Assembly (NCBI GenBank): GCA_964549445.1
Contig: CAZJVS010000002.1
Location: forward strand, 1 to 64,000
From: SpSt-539 sp964549445
GTDB lineage: Bacteria > Planctomycetota > Phycisphaerae > UBA1845 > UTPLA1
Reading direction: 5' to 3'
Length of the DNA: 64,000 nt
Below are positions 32,014-41,253 of the stretch, piece after piece (positions within the stretch are counted from its first letter, which is position 1; the number at the start of each line of letters is the position of its first letter). The position numbers were made by a program, and so were the translations under genes. Under the pieces are notes generated by a model, which saw only the letters and a program-made list of their open reading frames with translations, did no database searches and was not told the DNA's origin.

Positions 32014-34624
32014 TCGCGCCGACGGCTCCCGCAGCCGACGCATCGACGCCGCCATCGCCGAGTACCTCGAGTCCATCGAGTCCGGTACACCCTTCGATCG
32101 CGCGGCGTTCCTCGCACGCCACCCCGATCTGGCCGATGAACTCGATCAGTTCATTACCGACTATCGCGCCCTCGAGCCCGCCGCCCGCCGCCCCGACCTG
32201 ATACCCGCGCCGACGCTGACCGCGCCGCGCCGCGTCGGCGACTACGAGCTTCTGGAAGAAATCGGACGCGGTGGCATGGGCGTCGTTTACCGCGCGCGCC
32301 AGATCTCGCTCGACCGCATTGTTGCCGTCAAGATGATCCTCTCGGGCCGCCTCGCGTCCCAAGCCGAGGTCGCCCGCTTCTACGCCGAGGCACACGCCGC
32401 CGCCACCCTCGATCACCCCAACATCGTCCCCGTCTTCGAGGTCGGCCGACTCGATGGCCAGCATTTCTTCTCGATGGGCTACGTCGCCGGCCACACCCTC
32501 TCCGACCAGTTGCTCGACGGCCCTTTCAAGCCGCGCGAAGCCGCGGCCGTCATGCGCGACGTTGCCGCCGCCGTGGACTTCGCCCATCGAAAAGGCATCA
32601 TCCACCGCGACATTAAGCCCGCGAATGTCCTGATCGACGCCGACCGCCGCGTCCGCATCACCGACTTTGGCCTCGCCTCCAGCTCGGCCGCCGACAGCCA
32701 CCTCACCGTCACCGGCCAGATGCTCGGTTCACCCAACTTCATGTCTCCCGAACAGGTATCCGGCCGCAAAGCCGAAATCGGCCCTGTCGCGGACGTCTAT
32801 TCGCTCGGCGCCACTCTTTACGCGCTCCTCACCGGTCGCCCCCCCTTCCAGGCGGCCAGCACCGTCGAAGTCCTCAAGCAGGTGATTGAGAAGGACCCGG
32901 TGCCGCTGCGCCAGCTCGACGCCAGTCTGCCGCGCGACCTCGAAACCATCACGCTCAAGTGTCTCGAAAAGGACCGCGCGCGGCGTTACCCGACCGCCGT
33001 CGCCCTCGCCAATGACTTGCAGCGATTCCTCGACGGCCGGCCGGTCACCGCCGTCGCGCCATCGAAGCTCTACGATCTCGGCAAATTCGCCCGCCGCAAC
33101 AAGCCGCTTGTCACCGCCGCTGTCGCCGTCGTAGCCGCCCTCGCCGGCGGCGTCACCATGCTCTCGATTGGGCTCTCGCGTGCCCGCTCCGAATCACGTC
33201 GCGCAAACGACGCTCTCCTTCAGGCGCAGCAAATTAACGACTTCCTGACCGACCTCCTCACGCGGGCGAGTCCGCTCTATGACGGTACCGACACGGGGCA
33301 TGACGCAACCATCCGCGAAGCTCTCGACACCGCCGCCCGGCAGATCGATCGCAGCTTCGCCGATCAGCCGAAGATCGAAATGGCCCTCCGCGAGACGATG
33401 GGGTCCGTCTACGAGGCCCTCGGACTGAAGGCCGATGCCCGCAAGCATTACGCGCGGTCGGTCGAACTGAGTCGCACGCTCGGCGTTGATTCAGAGCCCG
33501 GCGGCCTGCGCCGGCAAGTAGCGTTCATGCGCATGTTGCCCTCTGTCGAGAGTGCCGCCGCTGCGATACCCCAAGCCCAAGCCCTCGCCGACGAGTGCAT
33601 GCGACGCCTCGGACCCGACGATCCGGTCACGATCGAATCACTCGATGCGTTGGGCGGCGCGTACGGCCTGACGCACCGGCTCGACGACGCCCGCGCAGTC
33701 TTTAAGCAGGCGCTCGCCCGAACCGGGAAAAACGTCGCCCAAGACCCCGAGACGCATCTCCACCTCTCGTTGGGCTACGCCTCCGCACTTCGCGACTGCG
33801 GACAACTCCGTGAATCGATCGACGTCCTCGAATCATTTCTGCCGTTGCTCCGCCGATCGCCGGGCTCGGGCGGGCGCGTCGACTACGTTCGATTCCTCGC
33901 GAGCATCGGCTCGATCTATTACGACCTCCACGACGCGACCAGCGCCGAAAAGTATTATCGCCAAGCCGTCGACGCCGCCGTGGAACAGGGAGGACCGAAT
34001 CACCACAACGCCGTCGTGTTCACCCATTGGCTTGCCCGAACGCTTTACGACCAGAAAAAATTCGATGAAGCTGAGCGCCTCGAGCGCGACGCCTGGTCGC
34101 GCTCCGTCCGACTCATTGGCAGCGAGAATCCCACCACACTCGAAATGACGACCACGCTCGCGCTGATCCTCGACAACAGCGGCAAGCTCGCCGAGGCCGA
34201 GCCGTTCTTCCGCGACGTGGTCCAAGTCCGTCGGCGAACCGTGCCGGACGATGATCTCCTCCGCATCCAGAGCGTTGCCAATCTGGCAGGCAATCTCGAA
34301 AAACAGAAGCGTCCGGCCGAGGCGATTCCGCTGCTTCTCGAAGTCTACACGCGCCGCGACCTGTTCCGGAAGAAGGGCAACATGGACGCGCGAATCGCCG
34401 GCGACCTCGGCCTCGCGCTTTGCGAGGTGTCGCGCTTCAGCGACGCAGAGCCCTACCTCCGCGAGTCCGTCGCTCTCCGTCAGGAACGCCGGATGCCGAT
34501 GTCCAAAACTTCCCGCCGTATCTTCGAATCCCTCGCCGATATCTGCGAGAATACCGGCCGCGCCGACGAAGCCGCAAAGCTCCGCGCAACGGCAACGCAG
34601 CCCCCAACATCCCAACCGAGCTAA
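32006..34624 (+). CDS. Ser/Thr protein kinase with transmembrane helix and TPR region
   Basis: An 872-residue Hanks-type kinase. Kinase domain about residues 78-340: glycine loop IGRGGMGVVY, catalytic Lys109 in VAVKMIL, HRDIKPAN (His200-Asp202) and DFG at 220-222, so it should be active. A membrane helix follows (PLVTAAVAVVAALAGGVTML, about 370-390), then degenerate TPR repeats to the end (about 400-850). The ATG at 32006 has GGAG 5 nt away and lies inside the sigma gene's end. The topology implies a cytoplasmic kinase and an extracytoplasmic TPR sensor. It converges on the peptidase gene with no spacer: its TAA ends at 34624 and the opposite stop begins at 34625. Confidence 0.92.
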   Translation: MTDRADGSRSRRIDAAIAEYLESIESGTPFDRAAFLARHPDLADELDQFITDYRALEPAARRPDLIPAPTLTAPRRVGDYELLEEIGRGGMGVVYRARQISLDRIVAVKMILSGRLASQAEVARFYAEAHAAATLDHPNIVPVFEVGRLDGQHFFSMGYVAGHTLSDQLLDGPFKPREAAAVMRDVAAAVDFAHRKGIIHRDIKPANVLIDADRRVRITDFGLASSSAADSHLTVTGQMLGSPNFMSPEQVSGRKAEIGPVADVYSLGATLYALLTGRPPFQAASTVEVLKQVIEKDPVPLRQLDASLPRDLETITLKCLEKDRARRYPTAVALANDLQRFLDGRPVTAVAPSKLYDLGKFARRNKPLVTAAVAVVAALAGGVTMLSIGLSRARSESRRANDALLQAQQINDFLTDLLTRASPLYDGTDTGHDATIREALDTAARQIDRSFADQPKIEMALRETMGSVYEALGLKADARKHYARSVELSRTLGVDSEPGGLRRQVAFMRMLPSVESAAAAIPQAQALADECMRRLGPDDPVTIESLDALGGAYGLTHRLDDARAVFKQALARTGKNVAQDPETHLHLSLGYASALRDCGQLRESIDVLESFLPLLRRSPGSGGRVDYVRFLASIGSIYYDLHDATSAEKYYRQAVDAAVEQGGPNHHNAVVFTHWLARTLYDQKKFDEAERLERDAWSRSVRLIGSENPTTLEMTTTLALILDNSGKLAEAEPFFRDVVQVRRRTVPDDDLLRIQSVANLAGNLEKQKRPAEAIPLLLEVYTRRDLFRKKGNMDARIAGDLGLALCEVSRFSDAEPYLRESVALRQERRMPMSKTSRRIFESLADICENTGRADEAAKLRATATQPPTSQPS

Positions 34625-35860
34625 TCAGCGCCGCCGCTTCGACCGCGATGCGTTCCCGTTGCCGCAATACGTATTTGGAAAAGCTGCGTAGAACGCGGCG
34701 CATTTCACCATGTGCTCGATCGGCACGCTGTCGTTCACCGTATGTGCAACATTTTCCGGGGCAGGCCCGAAACCGACCGATGGGATACCGAACATTCCCG
34801 CGATCGACACGCCGTTCGTGCTGAACGTCCACCGGCTCACCGTCGGCTTCTTCTTGAACAGCGACTGGTACGTATCCACCGCCGCCGCCACCTGCGGCGC
34901 ATCCTCCTCTTCGCACCACGTCGGGAAGAAATTCTCAGTCGGGTAAACCAAGCCCGTCCACGTCGGCTTGTCGTACCGCTTCACCTCGACCTCCGCCGAC
35001 ACACCCGCCCGCTTGATCGCCGCCCGCACCTCGCGCAGCGCCGATTCCTTCGTGTCCCCAACCGTCAGGCGTCGATCGAGATGGATGTACGCCTGGTCCG
35101 GCACCGCGCACATGCTCGGCGTCTTACAGTCAACATAGCTGACGACAATCGTCCCCTTGCCGAGAAACTTGTGAGGCCGCAGCTTCTCGTTCAGCGCCTC
35201 GATCTCGCGAATGACCCGCGCAATCTTGTATACCGCGTTGTCCCCCTTGTGCGGCATCGACCCGTGACACGACCGCCCGTGCACCGTCACGCCGATCTCC
35301 ATCCGTCCGCGCTGTCCGCGCAAGATATTGCAGTTCGACGAGTCGGTGACGATCACGCACTCCGGCCGGATCTTTCCCTCGCGCACGATGTACTGCCAGC
35401 ACAGACCGTCGCAATCTTCCTCTGACACCGTGAACGTAAACAACAGCGACCAATCCGCCCGCTTCAGCTTCAAGTCCGAGATAATCTTCGCGGCATACAG
35501 CATCGCCGGCGTCGCCCCGCGTTGATCACCCGCCCCGCGCCCAAACACCCACCCGCCCGCGACCTTTCCCTTGTACGGATCGTGCTTCCAGTTCTTCCGA
35601 TCGCCAATCCCGACCGTATCCACGTGCGCATCAACCGCGATCAGCCGTTTTCCGGTGCCGATCTGGCAAAGCAGATTTCCAAACTTGTCAATCCAAATCC
35701 GATCGAAGACTCCAAGCCGCTCGGCCTCGCGCTTGATCCGATTGATCACCGGTCCCTCCGTGCCGCTCTCGCCCGGAATCGCCACCAGCTCGCGCAGCAG
35801 TTTCACCATGGACTGCTCATAGCCCTTCGCCTTCTGAACAATGGCCGAGTAATTCAGCAT
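34625..35860 (-). CDS. M20 family metallohydrolase, YgeY-type
   Basis: A 411-residue zinc hydrolase. Metal-site motifs: VDAHVDTVG (first His and Asp), GRGAGDQRGATPAMLYA (bridging Asp) and the catalytic Glu pair with SEEDCDGLCWQYIV. The EEDCDGLCWQYI block is characteristic of the YgeY 'selenium metabolism' hydrolases, usually found near diaminopropionate lyase or selenium-dependent hydroxylase genes. None of those genes is here. The C-terminal zinc ligand region is FGPAPENVAHTVNDSVPIEHM. ATGs at 35866 and 35860 are both possible; AGGAG fits the second. The true substrate is unknown, probably an N-acyl amino acid or carbamoyl compound. Confidence 0.88.
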   Translation of the reverse strand: MLNYSAIVQKAKGYEQSMVKLLRELVAIPGESGTEGPVINRIKREAERLGVFDRIWIDKFGNLLCQIGTGKRLIAVDAHVDTVGIGDRKNWKHDPYKGKVAGGWVFGRGAGDQRGATPAMLYAAKIISDLKLKRADWSLLFTFTVSEEDCDGLCWQYIVREGKIRPECVIVTDSSNCNILRGQRGRMEIGVTVHGRSCHGSMPHKGDNAVYKIARVIREIEALNEKLRPHKFLGKGTIVVSYVDCKTPSMCAVPDQAYIHLDRRLTVGDTKESALREVRAAIKRAGVSAEVEVKRYDKPTWTGLVYPTENFFPTWCEEEDAPQVAAAVDTYQSLFKKKPTVSRWTFSTNGVSIAGMFGIPSVGFGPAPENVAHTVNDSVPIEHMVKCAAFYAAFPNTYCGNGNASRSKRRR

Positions 35861-35980
35861 TTCCATCTCCTGTCATTTCTTTCGACTAGTGCCGAAGGGG
35901 AAAGCGTAGCGGCGCGCGGTATCACCGTTCAAGTGCGCCGGCGTCGCGCGCGACGAGCCACGAATGCAGCGATGTTGGGC

Positions 35981-37807
35981 CTATTCGACCGTGACGGATT
36001 TCGCCAGATTCCGCGGCTTATCGACGTTGCACCCGCGCAACACGGCCGCATGATAGGCAAGAAGTTGCAACGGAATGATATTCACCAGCGGCTGCAACGG
36101 TTCCAGCGTGTCGGGCACGTAGAACACGTGCTCCGCCAGCCGTTGAATCTCCGTGTCGCCTTCAGTCGCAACGGCGATCACCCGACCACCCCGCGCCCGA
36201 ACCTCCTCGATGTTTGAAAGCACCTTCTCGTACTGGCTGTTGTGCGTCGCAATGAACACAACCGGCATGCCCTCGTTGATCAGCGCAATCGGCCCGTGCT
36301 TCATCTCGGCCGCCGGCATGCCCTCGGCGTGGATGTACGAAATCTCCTTCAGCTTCAGCGCCCCCTCCAGCGCCGTCGGATAGTTGTATCCTCGCCCCAG
36401 GTACAGCCAGTTCTCAATATCCTTGTATCGATCCGCGACTCCGCGGATGGCCTCGCTCTGCGCCGTGATCTTGCGAATCTTTTCCGGGATCGCCGCCAGC
36501 TCCCGCATGTGTTCCAGCGTCTCGGGGTGCGACAGGTGCCGCCGCCGCCCGAAGTACAGCGCCATCAGCGTCAGCGTCGCCACCTGCCCGATATAGGCTT
36601 TGGTACTGGCAACGCCGATCTCCGGCCCAACGTGCAGGTACACCCCCGCATCCGTCTCGCGCGCGATCGTCGACCCCACCGAGTTGACGACGCCAAGAAC
36701 CCGGGCCCCCTTCTCCTTCGCTTCGCGCACCGCCGCCAGGGTGTCCGCCGTCTCTCCCGACTGACTGACGAATATCGCAACCGTGCCCTCTTCCATGATT
36801 GGATTGCGATACCGAAACTCACTCGCGTACTCCACCTCGGTCGGAATCCGCGCGAGATCCTCGAACAGGTATTCTCCCACGAGCCCCGCGTGCCATGCCG
36901 TCCCGCATGCCGAAATGATGATCCGTCGAATGTGCGCCAGCTCACGCGTCTGGTTCGCCAGCCCGCCAAGAACGACGCGCCCCTCTGCCAAGTCAAGCCG
37001 TCCGCGCAGACAATTCTGCAGCGCCTCCGGCTGCTCGAAGATTTCCTTCTCCATGAAGTGCTTGTGCCCGCCGAGCTCGATCTCCTCCAGCGAGAACTCG
37101 ATCTCGTTCACTTCCTTCGTGATCGGCACGTTGTCGAGCGTCGTCGTCCGGAACCCGTCGCTCCAGATCGTCACCATCTCGCCATCAGAAAGATGAACCG
37201 CCTGCGTCGTATGCTGAATGATCGCCGCCGCGTCCGACGCAACGATGTACTCGCCGTCGCCGATGCCCACGATCAGCGGGCTGCCCTTTCGCGCCGCAAC
37301 GACCTTGTCCGGCTCCGTCGAGCAAACCACGGCAATGCCATACGTCCCGCGCACGTCCGCCAGCGCCTTGCGCACGGCGTCCTCGATACTCCCCTGGTAG
37401 TGATGCCCGATAAGCTGAGCGAGCACTTCTGTATCCGTGTCGCTCCGGAACTCAACTCCCTTTTGCGCGAGATACTTCTTCAGCGACTGGTAATTCTCGA
37501 TGATGCCGTTATGAACGACCGCGATCCGCCCCGACGAATCGGTATGCGGATGCGCATTGACCTGGTTCGGCGCTCCGTGCGTGGCCCACCGGGTATGAGA
37601 TAACCCGCATGTGCCCGCCGCCGTCTCCTCGTCCAGAAGCGTCTCCAGCGCCGAGATCCGCCCTGGAGACTTGCGGATTACCAGCTTCCCATTCCGCTGC
37701 ATCGCGACGCCGGCCGAGTCGTACCCCCGGTACTCAAGTCGCTTGAGCCCCTCGATCAGTATCGGCTGGGCTTTTCGATATCCAACGTATGCCACGATTC
37801 CGCACAT
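35981..37807 (-). CDS. glmS: glutamine--fructose-6-phosphate aminotransferase (isomerizing)
   Basis: A 608-residue enzyme making glucosamine-6-phosphate from fructose-6-phosphate and glutamine, the entry to amino-sugar and peptidoglycan synthesis. It starts MCGIVAYVGYR, so Cys2 is the N-terminal nucleophile of the class II glutaminase domain; RLEYRGYDSAGVA and LSHTRWATHG follow. Two SIS sugar-isomerase domains come next, with ACGTAWHAGLVG, FVSQSGETADTL, VGPEIGVASTKAY and the closing NIDKPRNLAKSVTVE-type end (CNVDKPRNLAKSVTVE). Length is normal. The ATG has AGGAG 7 nt upstream. No glmS-ribozyme-like leader is seen in the 235-bp divergent gap shared with bioY. Confidence 0.98.
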   Translation of the reverse strand: MCGIVAYVGYRKAQPILIEGLKRLEYRGYDSAGVAMQRNGKLVIRKSPGRISALETLLDEETAAGTCGLSHTRWATHGAPNQVNAHPHTDSSGRIAVVHNGIIENYQSLKKYLAQKGVEFRSDTDTEVLAQLIGHHYQGSIEDAVRKALADVRGTYGIAVVCSTEPDKVVAARKGSPLIVGIGDGEYIVASDAAAIIQHTTQAVHLSDGEMVTIWSDGFRTTTLDNVPITKEVNEIEFSLEEIELGGHKHFMEKEIFEQPEALQNCLRGRLDLAEGRVVLGGLANQTRELAHIRRIIISACGTAWHAGLVGEYLFEDLARIPTEVEYASEFRYRNPIMEEGTVAIFVSQSGETADTLAAVREAKEKGARVLGVVNSVGSTIARETDAGVYLHVGPEIGVASTKAYIGQVATLTLMALYFGRRRHLSHPETLEHMRELAAIPEKIRKITAQSEAIRGVADRYKDIENWLYLGRGYNYPTALEGALKLKEISYIHAEGMPAAEMKHGPIALINEGMPVVFIATHNSQYEKVLSNIEEVRARGGRVIAVATEGDTEIQRLAEHVFYVPDTLEPLQPLVNIIPLQLLAYHAAVLRGCNVDKPRNLAKSVTVE

Positions 37808-38042
37808 TCTTGACTCCTGAGGGGCTATTGGGCCGGACAGGCACCCTCCTATTCTATTATCGTCCGCTATGGGGGCTGGGGAAACTCCCGGATTTGCGAT
37901 TCTGGGGCCCCTCCGACCGTCCGGATGCTACGTCAGGCCGCCCGATCGGGTTCGGGACCCGCCGCGTTGACGCTTGCCGTCGCCGCCGCTATCTAATCTG
38001 CCTTCGGGACCGGCCGACCGGCGGACACGGAGGCGTCATATC

Positions 38043-38624
38043 GTGCAAGCTGTTAGCGTGCGATCGTTTGCGGACGTATGGGTTTCAGGTGGTACGGCGG
38101 CGGGCCGCGCCGTTCGCGAGGTGTGTCTGGTTCTCGCCGGCTCAGCATTCATTGCCGCTTGCGCGAAGATTCAGATTCCCACTCAGCCAGTTCCCGCGAC
38201 CTTACAGACCTTCGCCGTTCTGCTCGTCGCATCCACCTTCGGCGCTCGCCGCGCTGCGATAACGCTGCTCGCGTATCTTGCCGAGGGTGCTGTGGGGCTG
38301 CCCGTCTTCGCCGGCCCGGGTACTGGCTTTGCACGACTCATCGGGCCCACAGCCGGTTACCTCTGGGCCTTTCCAATCGCGTCCTATGTTGTCGGCTATC
38401 TGATGGAGCGCGGTGCGGATCGCCGCATTCCCACGGCGCTACTGGCTTTGCTCGCCGGAGACGTCCTCATCCTGACGACCGGCTTTGCCTGGCTCGCGAT
38501 CGCTGTCGGCCCGCAGATGGCATGGGCAACGGGAGTCGCCCCATTCCTGCTCCTGAGCGCGCTGAAGATCGCCCTCGTTGCCACGATGCTTCCGAGTGCT
38601 CGCCGGCGCATCAACGCGCGATAG
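38043..38624 (+). CDS. bioY: BioY family biotin transporter (S component)
   Basis: A 193-residue integral membrane protein that binds biotin and imports it alone or with an ECF energy-coupling module. BioY marks: KIQIPTQPVPATLQTFAVLLVAS near the N-terminus (motif IQIPTQPVPATLQT), LLAYLAEGAVGLPVFAG, and GPTAGYLWAFPIASYVVGYL. About six membrane helices are evident. The GTG at 38043 with GGAGG about 8 nt upstream is the best start; the open frame extends to 37974 without domain content. No bio genes or ECF ATPases are adjacent, so the organism may depend on imported biotin or keep those genes elsewhere. Confidence 0.9.
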   Translation: MQAVSVRSFADVWVSGGTAAGRAVREVCLVLAGSAFIAACAKIQIPTQPVPATLQTFAVLLVASTFGARRAAITLLAYLAEGAVGLPVFAGPGTGFARLIGPTAGYLWAFPIASYVVGYLMERGADRRIPTALLALLAGDVLILTTGFAWLAIAVGPQMAWATGVAPFLLLSALKIALVATMLPSARRRINAR

Positions 38625-38631
38625 CAATTCA

Positions 38632-40302
38632 TTACGCTCCCGGCCACGACCGCCGCCTGCGTCGAGTCTGTTTCGTCGCAAAGAGCGATATCGCTGTCAT
38701 ACCCATGGCCGCGGACGCCCCAACGCCGCACGTCCCGCAAGTTTGGTCCGGCAGGTCCACCTTCGTCGACATCACGCCATTCGAGCCGTCCGTAAACACC
38801 GCCGCATACCCGACATTTCCGTCCCCGTTGAAACCCGTGTTCCGCCCGTCCTCGCCGCCGCTGCCTCCGATCAGGAATGGAACCTGGATCGTCCGCGAAT
38901 CACCCGGCCCGATGTTGACCGACTCGCCGCCCCGCGCAATCAGCGTCAACCCGGCGTTTGTCTGCGCCCAGATGCCATCCGAGTTCTGCTGATATGTGAT
39001 GCCCGGGCCCTTGATTTGCGCCTGAAACGCGACTCGACCGGCGCTGTTCATCGCCATGCTGAAGAAAGTGTCAAACACGACTCCATTCGCCATCCCCGGA
39101 ACCTGCGATCCTGCCCGCGCCACCAGCGTCAAGTTTCCGCCGCCCTGCGACCAGATGCCTGTGTCGTTCACCGCCTCGGTCACGCCCGAGCCCCTCAAAT
39201 ACCCGATAAGGGCCACGCGACCCGCGCCATTCATCACCACGCTGTCCGGCGAAAACCCGTTGAACACCACTCCGATCGGCGTGTTCGGCGCCGCCGATCC
39301 ACTCCGCGCAATAAGCGACAGATTACCGCTCGCGTTCGACCAGATGCCAACGTCGTTGCTGCCCTCTGTGACGCCGAGTCCCGCGAGACTCCCCATGAAC
39401 GTCACCCGACCGGCATTGTTGATCACCGAGAACGAATAGAAGCTCTTGAAGTTCACCCCGAGCAGCGTACCAGGCGCCTGCGAACCCGACCGCGCCACCG
39501 GCGCGAGGGAACCGCCGCCTTCCGAATACAACGCCACGCGGTTCGCGTCGGTTACGCCGGTCCCCTTCAAGAGCCCGGCAAACACTGTCTGCCCATTGTC
39601 ATTCATCGCTGGAGTCCCCAGATCGTCGATTACCACACCGGCCGGTAGACCCGGCGCCTGCGATCCACAGACAAACACGGGCGAGAGCGATCCGCTCCGC
39701 GTCGACCAGATTCCGATCTTTGCGGGCGGCTGCGCCCCGACATCGGTCAGGATTCCGACGAACGCCAACTGATTCATCGCGTTCATCAGCGGAGACTGCA
39801 GTATTCGAAACTTCGCACCGGCCGGCGCACCAGGAGCAGCGTCGCCCTCCCGCGCCACCAGTTGCAGCGTCCCGCTGGCGTTGCTCCAGATTCCGCGATC
39901 ATTGGTATCGTTGACACCCGTTCCCTTCAGGTACGCATCAAACGCGATCTTCCCATCGCGGCTCATCACCGGCGTATTTAGACCACTGAATTGCACCCCC
40001 GTGCCCGGCGCGTCCCAGCCGGATTGGGCCCAGAGATACAAAAACCCATTCCCTTCCGAAAAGACTCCGGCCTGGCTGGCTTCATTGGCGTTCGGCTCCT
40101 TCAGCGAAGCGAAAAAAGACATCCGCCCAAGCCCGTCGATCGGCGAACCATAGATGTCCTTGTACATCAATCCGCCCACGGTCCCGACCGCCTCCTCTCC
40201 GCTGACCGCCACGACCCGCACCGGCACCCCCGCCGACGCCGTCGCACACATCACGCTTGCCAACACCACGACCAATCCATGTCGCCGGATATCCTGACTC
40301 AT
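38632..40302 (-). CDS. secreted tandem-repeat protein (DUF7453-like) with Cys/Arg C-terminal tail
   Basis: A 556-residue protein with a signal peptide (GLVVVLASVMCATASAG). Seven repeats of about 65 residues carry the pattern NxxGxVAFxGxLxGxGV, GIWSNASGxLxLIARxGxxAPG and VVFxxFxxPxMN, as in the 'choice-of-anchor tandem repeat' proteins of planctomycetes and myxobacteria. It ends with CGTCGVGASAAMGMTAISLF and then TRRRRR: a Cys pair, a hydrophobic stretch and an Arg cluster, shaped like a C-terminal sorting signal. It is convergent with bioY (7 bp apart). Function unknown; likely surface exposed. Confidence 0.78.
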   Translation of the reverse strand: MSQDIRRHGLVVVLASVMCATASAGVPVRVVAVSGEEAVGTVGGLMYKDIYGSPIDGLGRMSFFASLKEPNANEASQAGVFSEGNGFLYLWAQSGWDAPGTGVQFSGLNTPVMSRDGKIAFDAYLKGTGVNDTNDRGIWSNASGTLQLVAREGDAAPGAPAGAKFRILQSPLMNAMNQLAFVGILTDVGAQPPAKIGIWSTRSGSLSPVFVCGSQAPGLPAGVVIDDLGTPAMNDNGQTVFAGLLKGTGVTDANRVALYSEGGGSLAPVARSGSQAPGTLLGVNFKSFYSFSVINNAGRVTFMGSLAGLGVTEGSNDVGIWSNASGNLSLIARSGSAAPNTPIGVVFNGFSPDSVVMNGAGRVALIGYLRGSGVTEAVNDTGIWSQGGGNLTLVARAGSQVPGMANGVVFDTFFSMAMNSAGRVAFQAQIKGPGITYQQNSDGIWAQTNAGLTLIARGGESVNIGPGDSRTIQVPFLIGGSGGEDGRNTGFNGDGNVGYAAVFTDGSNGVMSTKVDLPDQTCGTCGVGASAAMGMTAISLFATKQTRRRRRSWPGA

Positions 40303-40635
40303 GTCTTATTTCACCTTTCTCATTCGCCACACAAATCCAAATTGCCGCCTCACTGCGGGCATTCAGTCCCATTGCGTCACCGCGGCCAGCATCGCCAACG
40401 GCGTGCTCGCGGCCACGGCCATCCCGCGCCCCCCGCACCGTTGCATCCAAAGGGCAATAACAAGCCGGAGCCCTCCGGAAATCGGGTGACCTGCATCAAT
40501 GCGATGTCCGCCCGATCCGGGCGTCAGGCCCCACGAATTTGCGTTAAGATGGTGCTTTTCAGAATTTGCGATGCGAGCTCGGGTTTTTCCTGACGCCCCG
40601 CCGGACCCGTTTTCGCACTCGCCTAGATAGAACTT
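40303..40635. other. 333-bp divergent intergenic region
   Basis: Lies between the secreted repeat protein and the second ECF sigma gene, which diverge, so it must hold both promoters. I see only short ORFs without motifs and no convincing -10/-35 pair. Confidence 0.55.
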
Positions 40636-41253
40636 ATGGAACGACCCAATACCGCACCAACCGATCCACAACCGCCGCAAGCGGACGTCACTGTGCTGCT
40701 CGCGGCCGCCGCCGAAGGCCGGCCGCAGGCCGCCCGAGACCTGCTGCCGCTCGTCTATCGATCCCTGCGGGATTTGGCTGAGCGTCAGATGCGTCAAGAG
40801 CGCGGCGCCCACACCCTTCAGGCCACCGCCCTGGTTCACGAGGCCTACCTTCGCCTCGTCGGCGATCGCGACGTCGGCTGGGACAGCCGTGCCCACTTCT
40901 ATGCCGCTGCCGCCGAGGCCATGCGGCGAATCCTCATCGAGCACGCCCGCCGCATCGGCGCAAAAAAGCGCGGAGGCGATCGCAAACGCGAAATCGCCAA
41001 CGTCGCCGATCTCTCCAGCGATGAAGCCGTCGGCGACGCCCTGGACATCGACGCCGCCATCGAGGCCCTGCAGCAACAGGACCCCCGCGCTGCCAGCGTC
41101 GCTCAACTTCGCTTCTACACCGGGCTTTCCGTCGACGAGACCGCCGCCGCCCTGAACATTGCCCCCAGCACCGTCGACAGGGAATGGCGCTACGCGCGGG
41201 CGTGGCTTCTGAGATACCTCCAGCGAAGTGACGGCACGGAACCGTCATCGTGA
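40636..41253 (+). CDS. ECF-type RNA polymerase sigma factor, second kinase-linked copy
   Basis: A 205-residue sigma factor of the Acidobacteria/planctomycete-type ECF class. Region 2 covers LLPLVYRSLRDLAERQMRQER and TALVHEAYLRLVG, with WDSRAHFYAAAAEAMRRILIEHARR. Region 4 covers ASVAQLRFYTGLSVDETAAALNIAPSTVDREWRYARAWL. The block LQATALVHEAYLRL is highly characteristic. Its TGA (41251-41253) overlaps the GTG start of the downstream kinase gene (GTGA), so the pair is translationally coupled. It differs clearly in sequence from the sigma factor at 31.4 kb; they are separate lineages, not a recent duplication. Confidence 0.92.
   Translation: MERPNTAPTDPQPPQADVTVLLAAAAEGRPQAARDLLPLVYRSLRDLAERQMRQERGAHTLQATALVHEAYLRLVGDRDVGWDSRAHFYAAAAEAMRRILIEHARRIGAKKRGGDRKREIANVADLSSDEAVGDALDIDAAIEALQQQDPRAASVAQLRFYTGLSVDETAAALNIAPSTVDREWRYARAWLLRYLQRSDGTEPSS

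Noticed and set aside
37808..38042. glmS ribozyme or riboswitch upstream of glmS, or a biotin-responsive site upstream of bioY
   Set aside because: No conserved ribozyme core or BirA-type palindrome is recognisable in this divergent gap.
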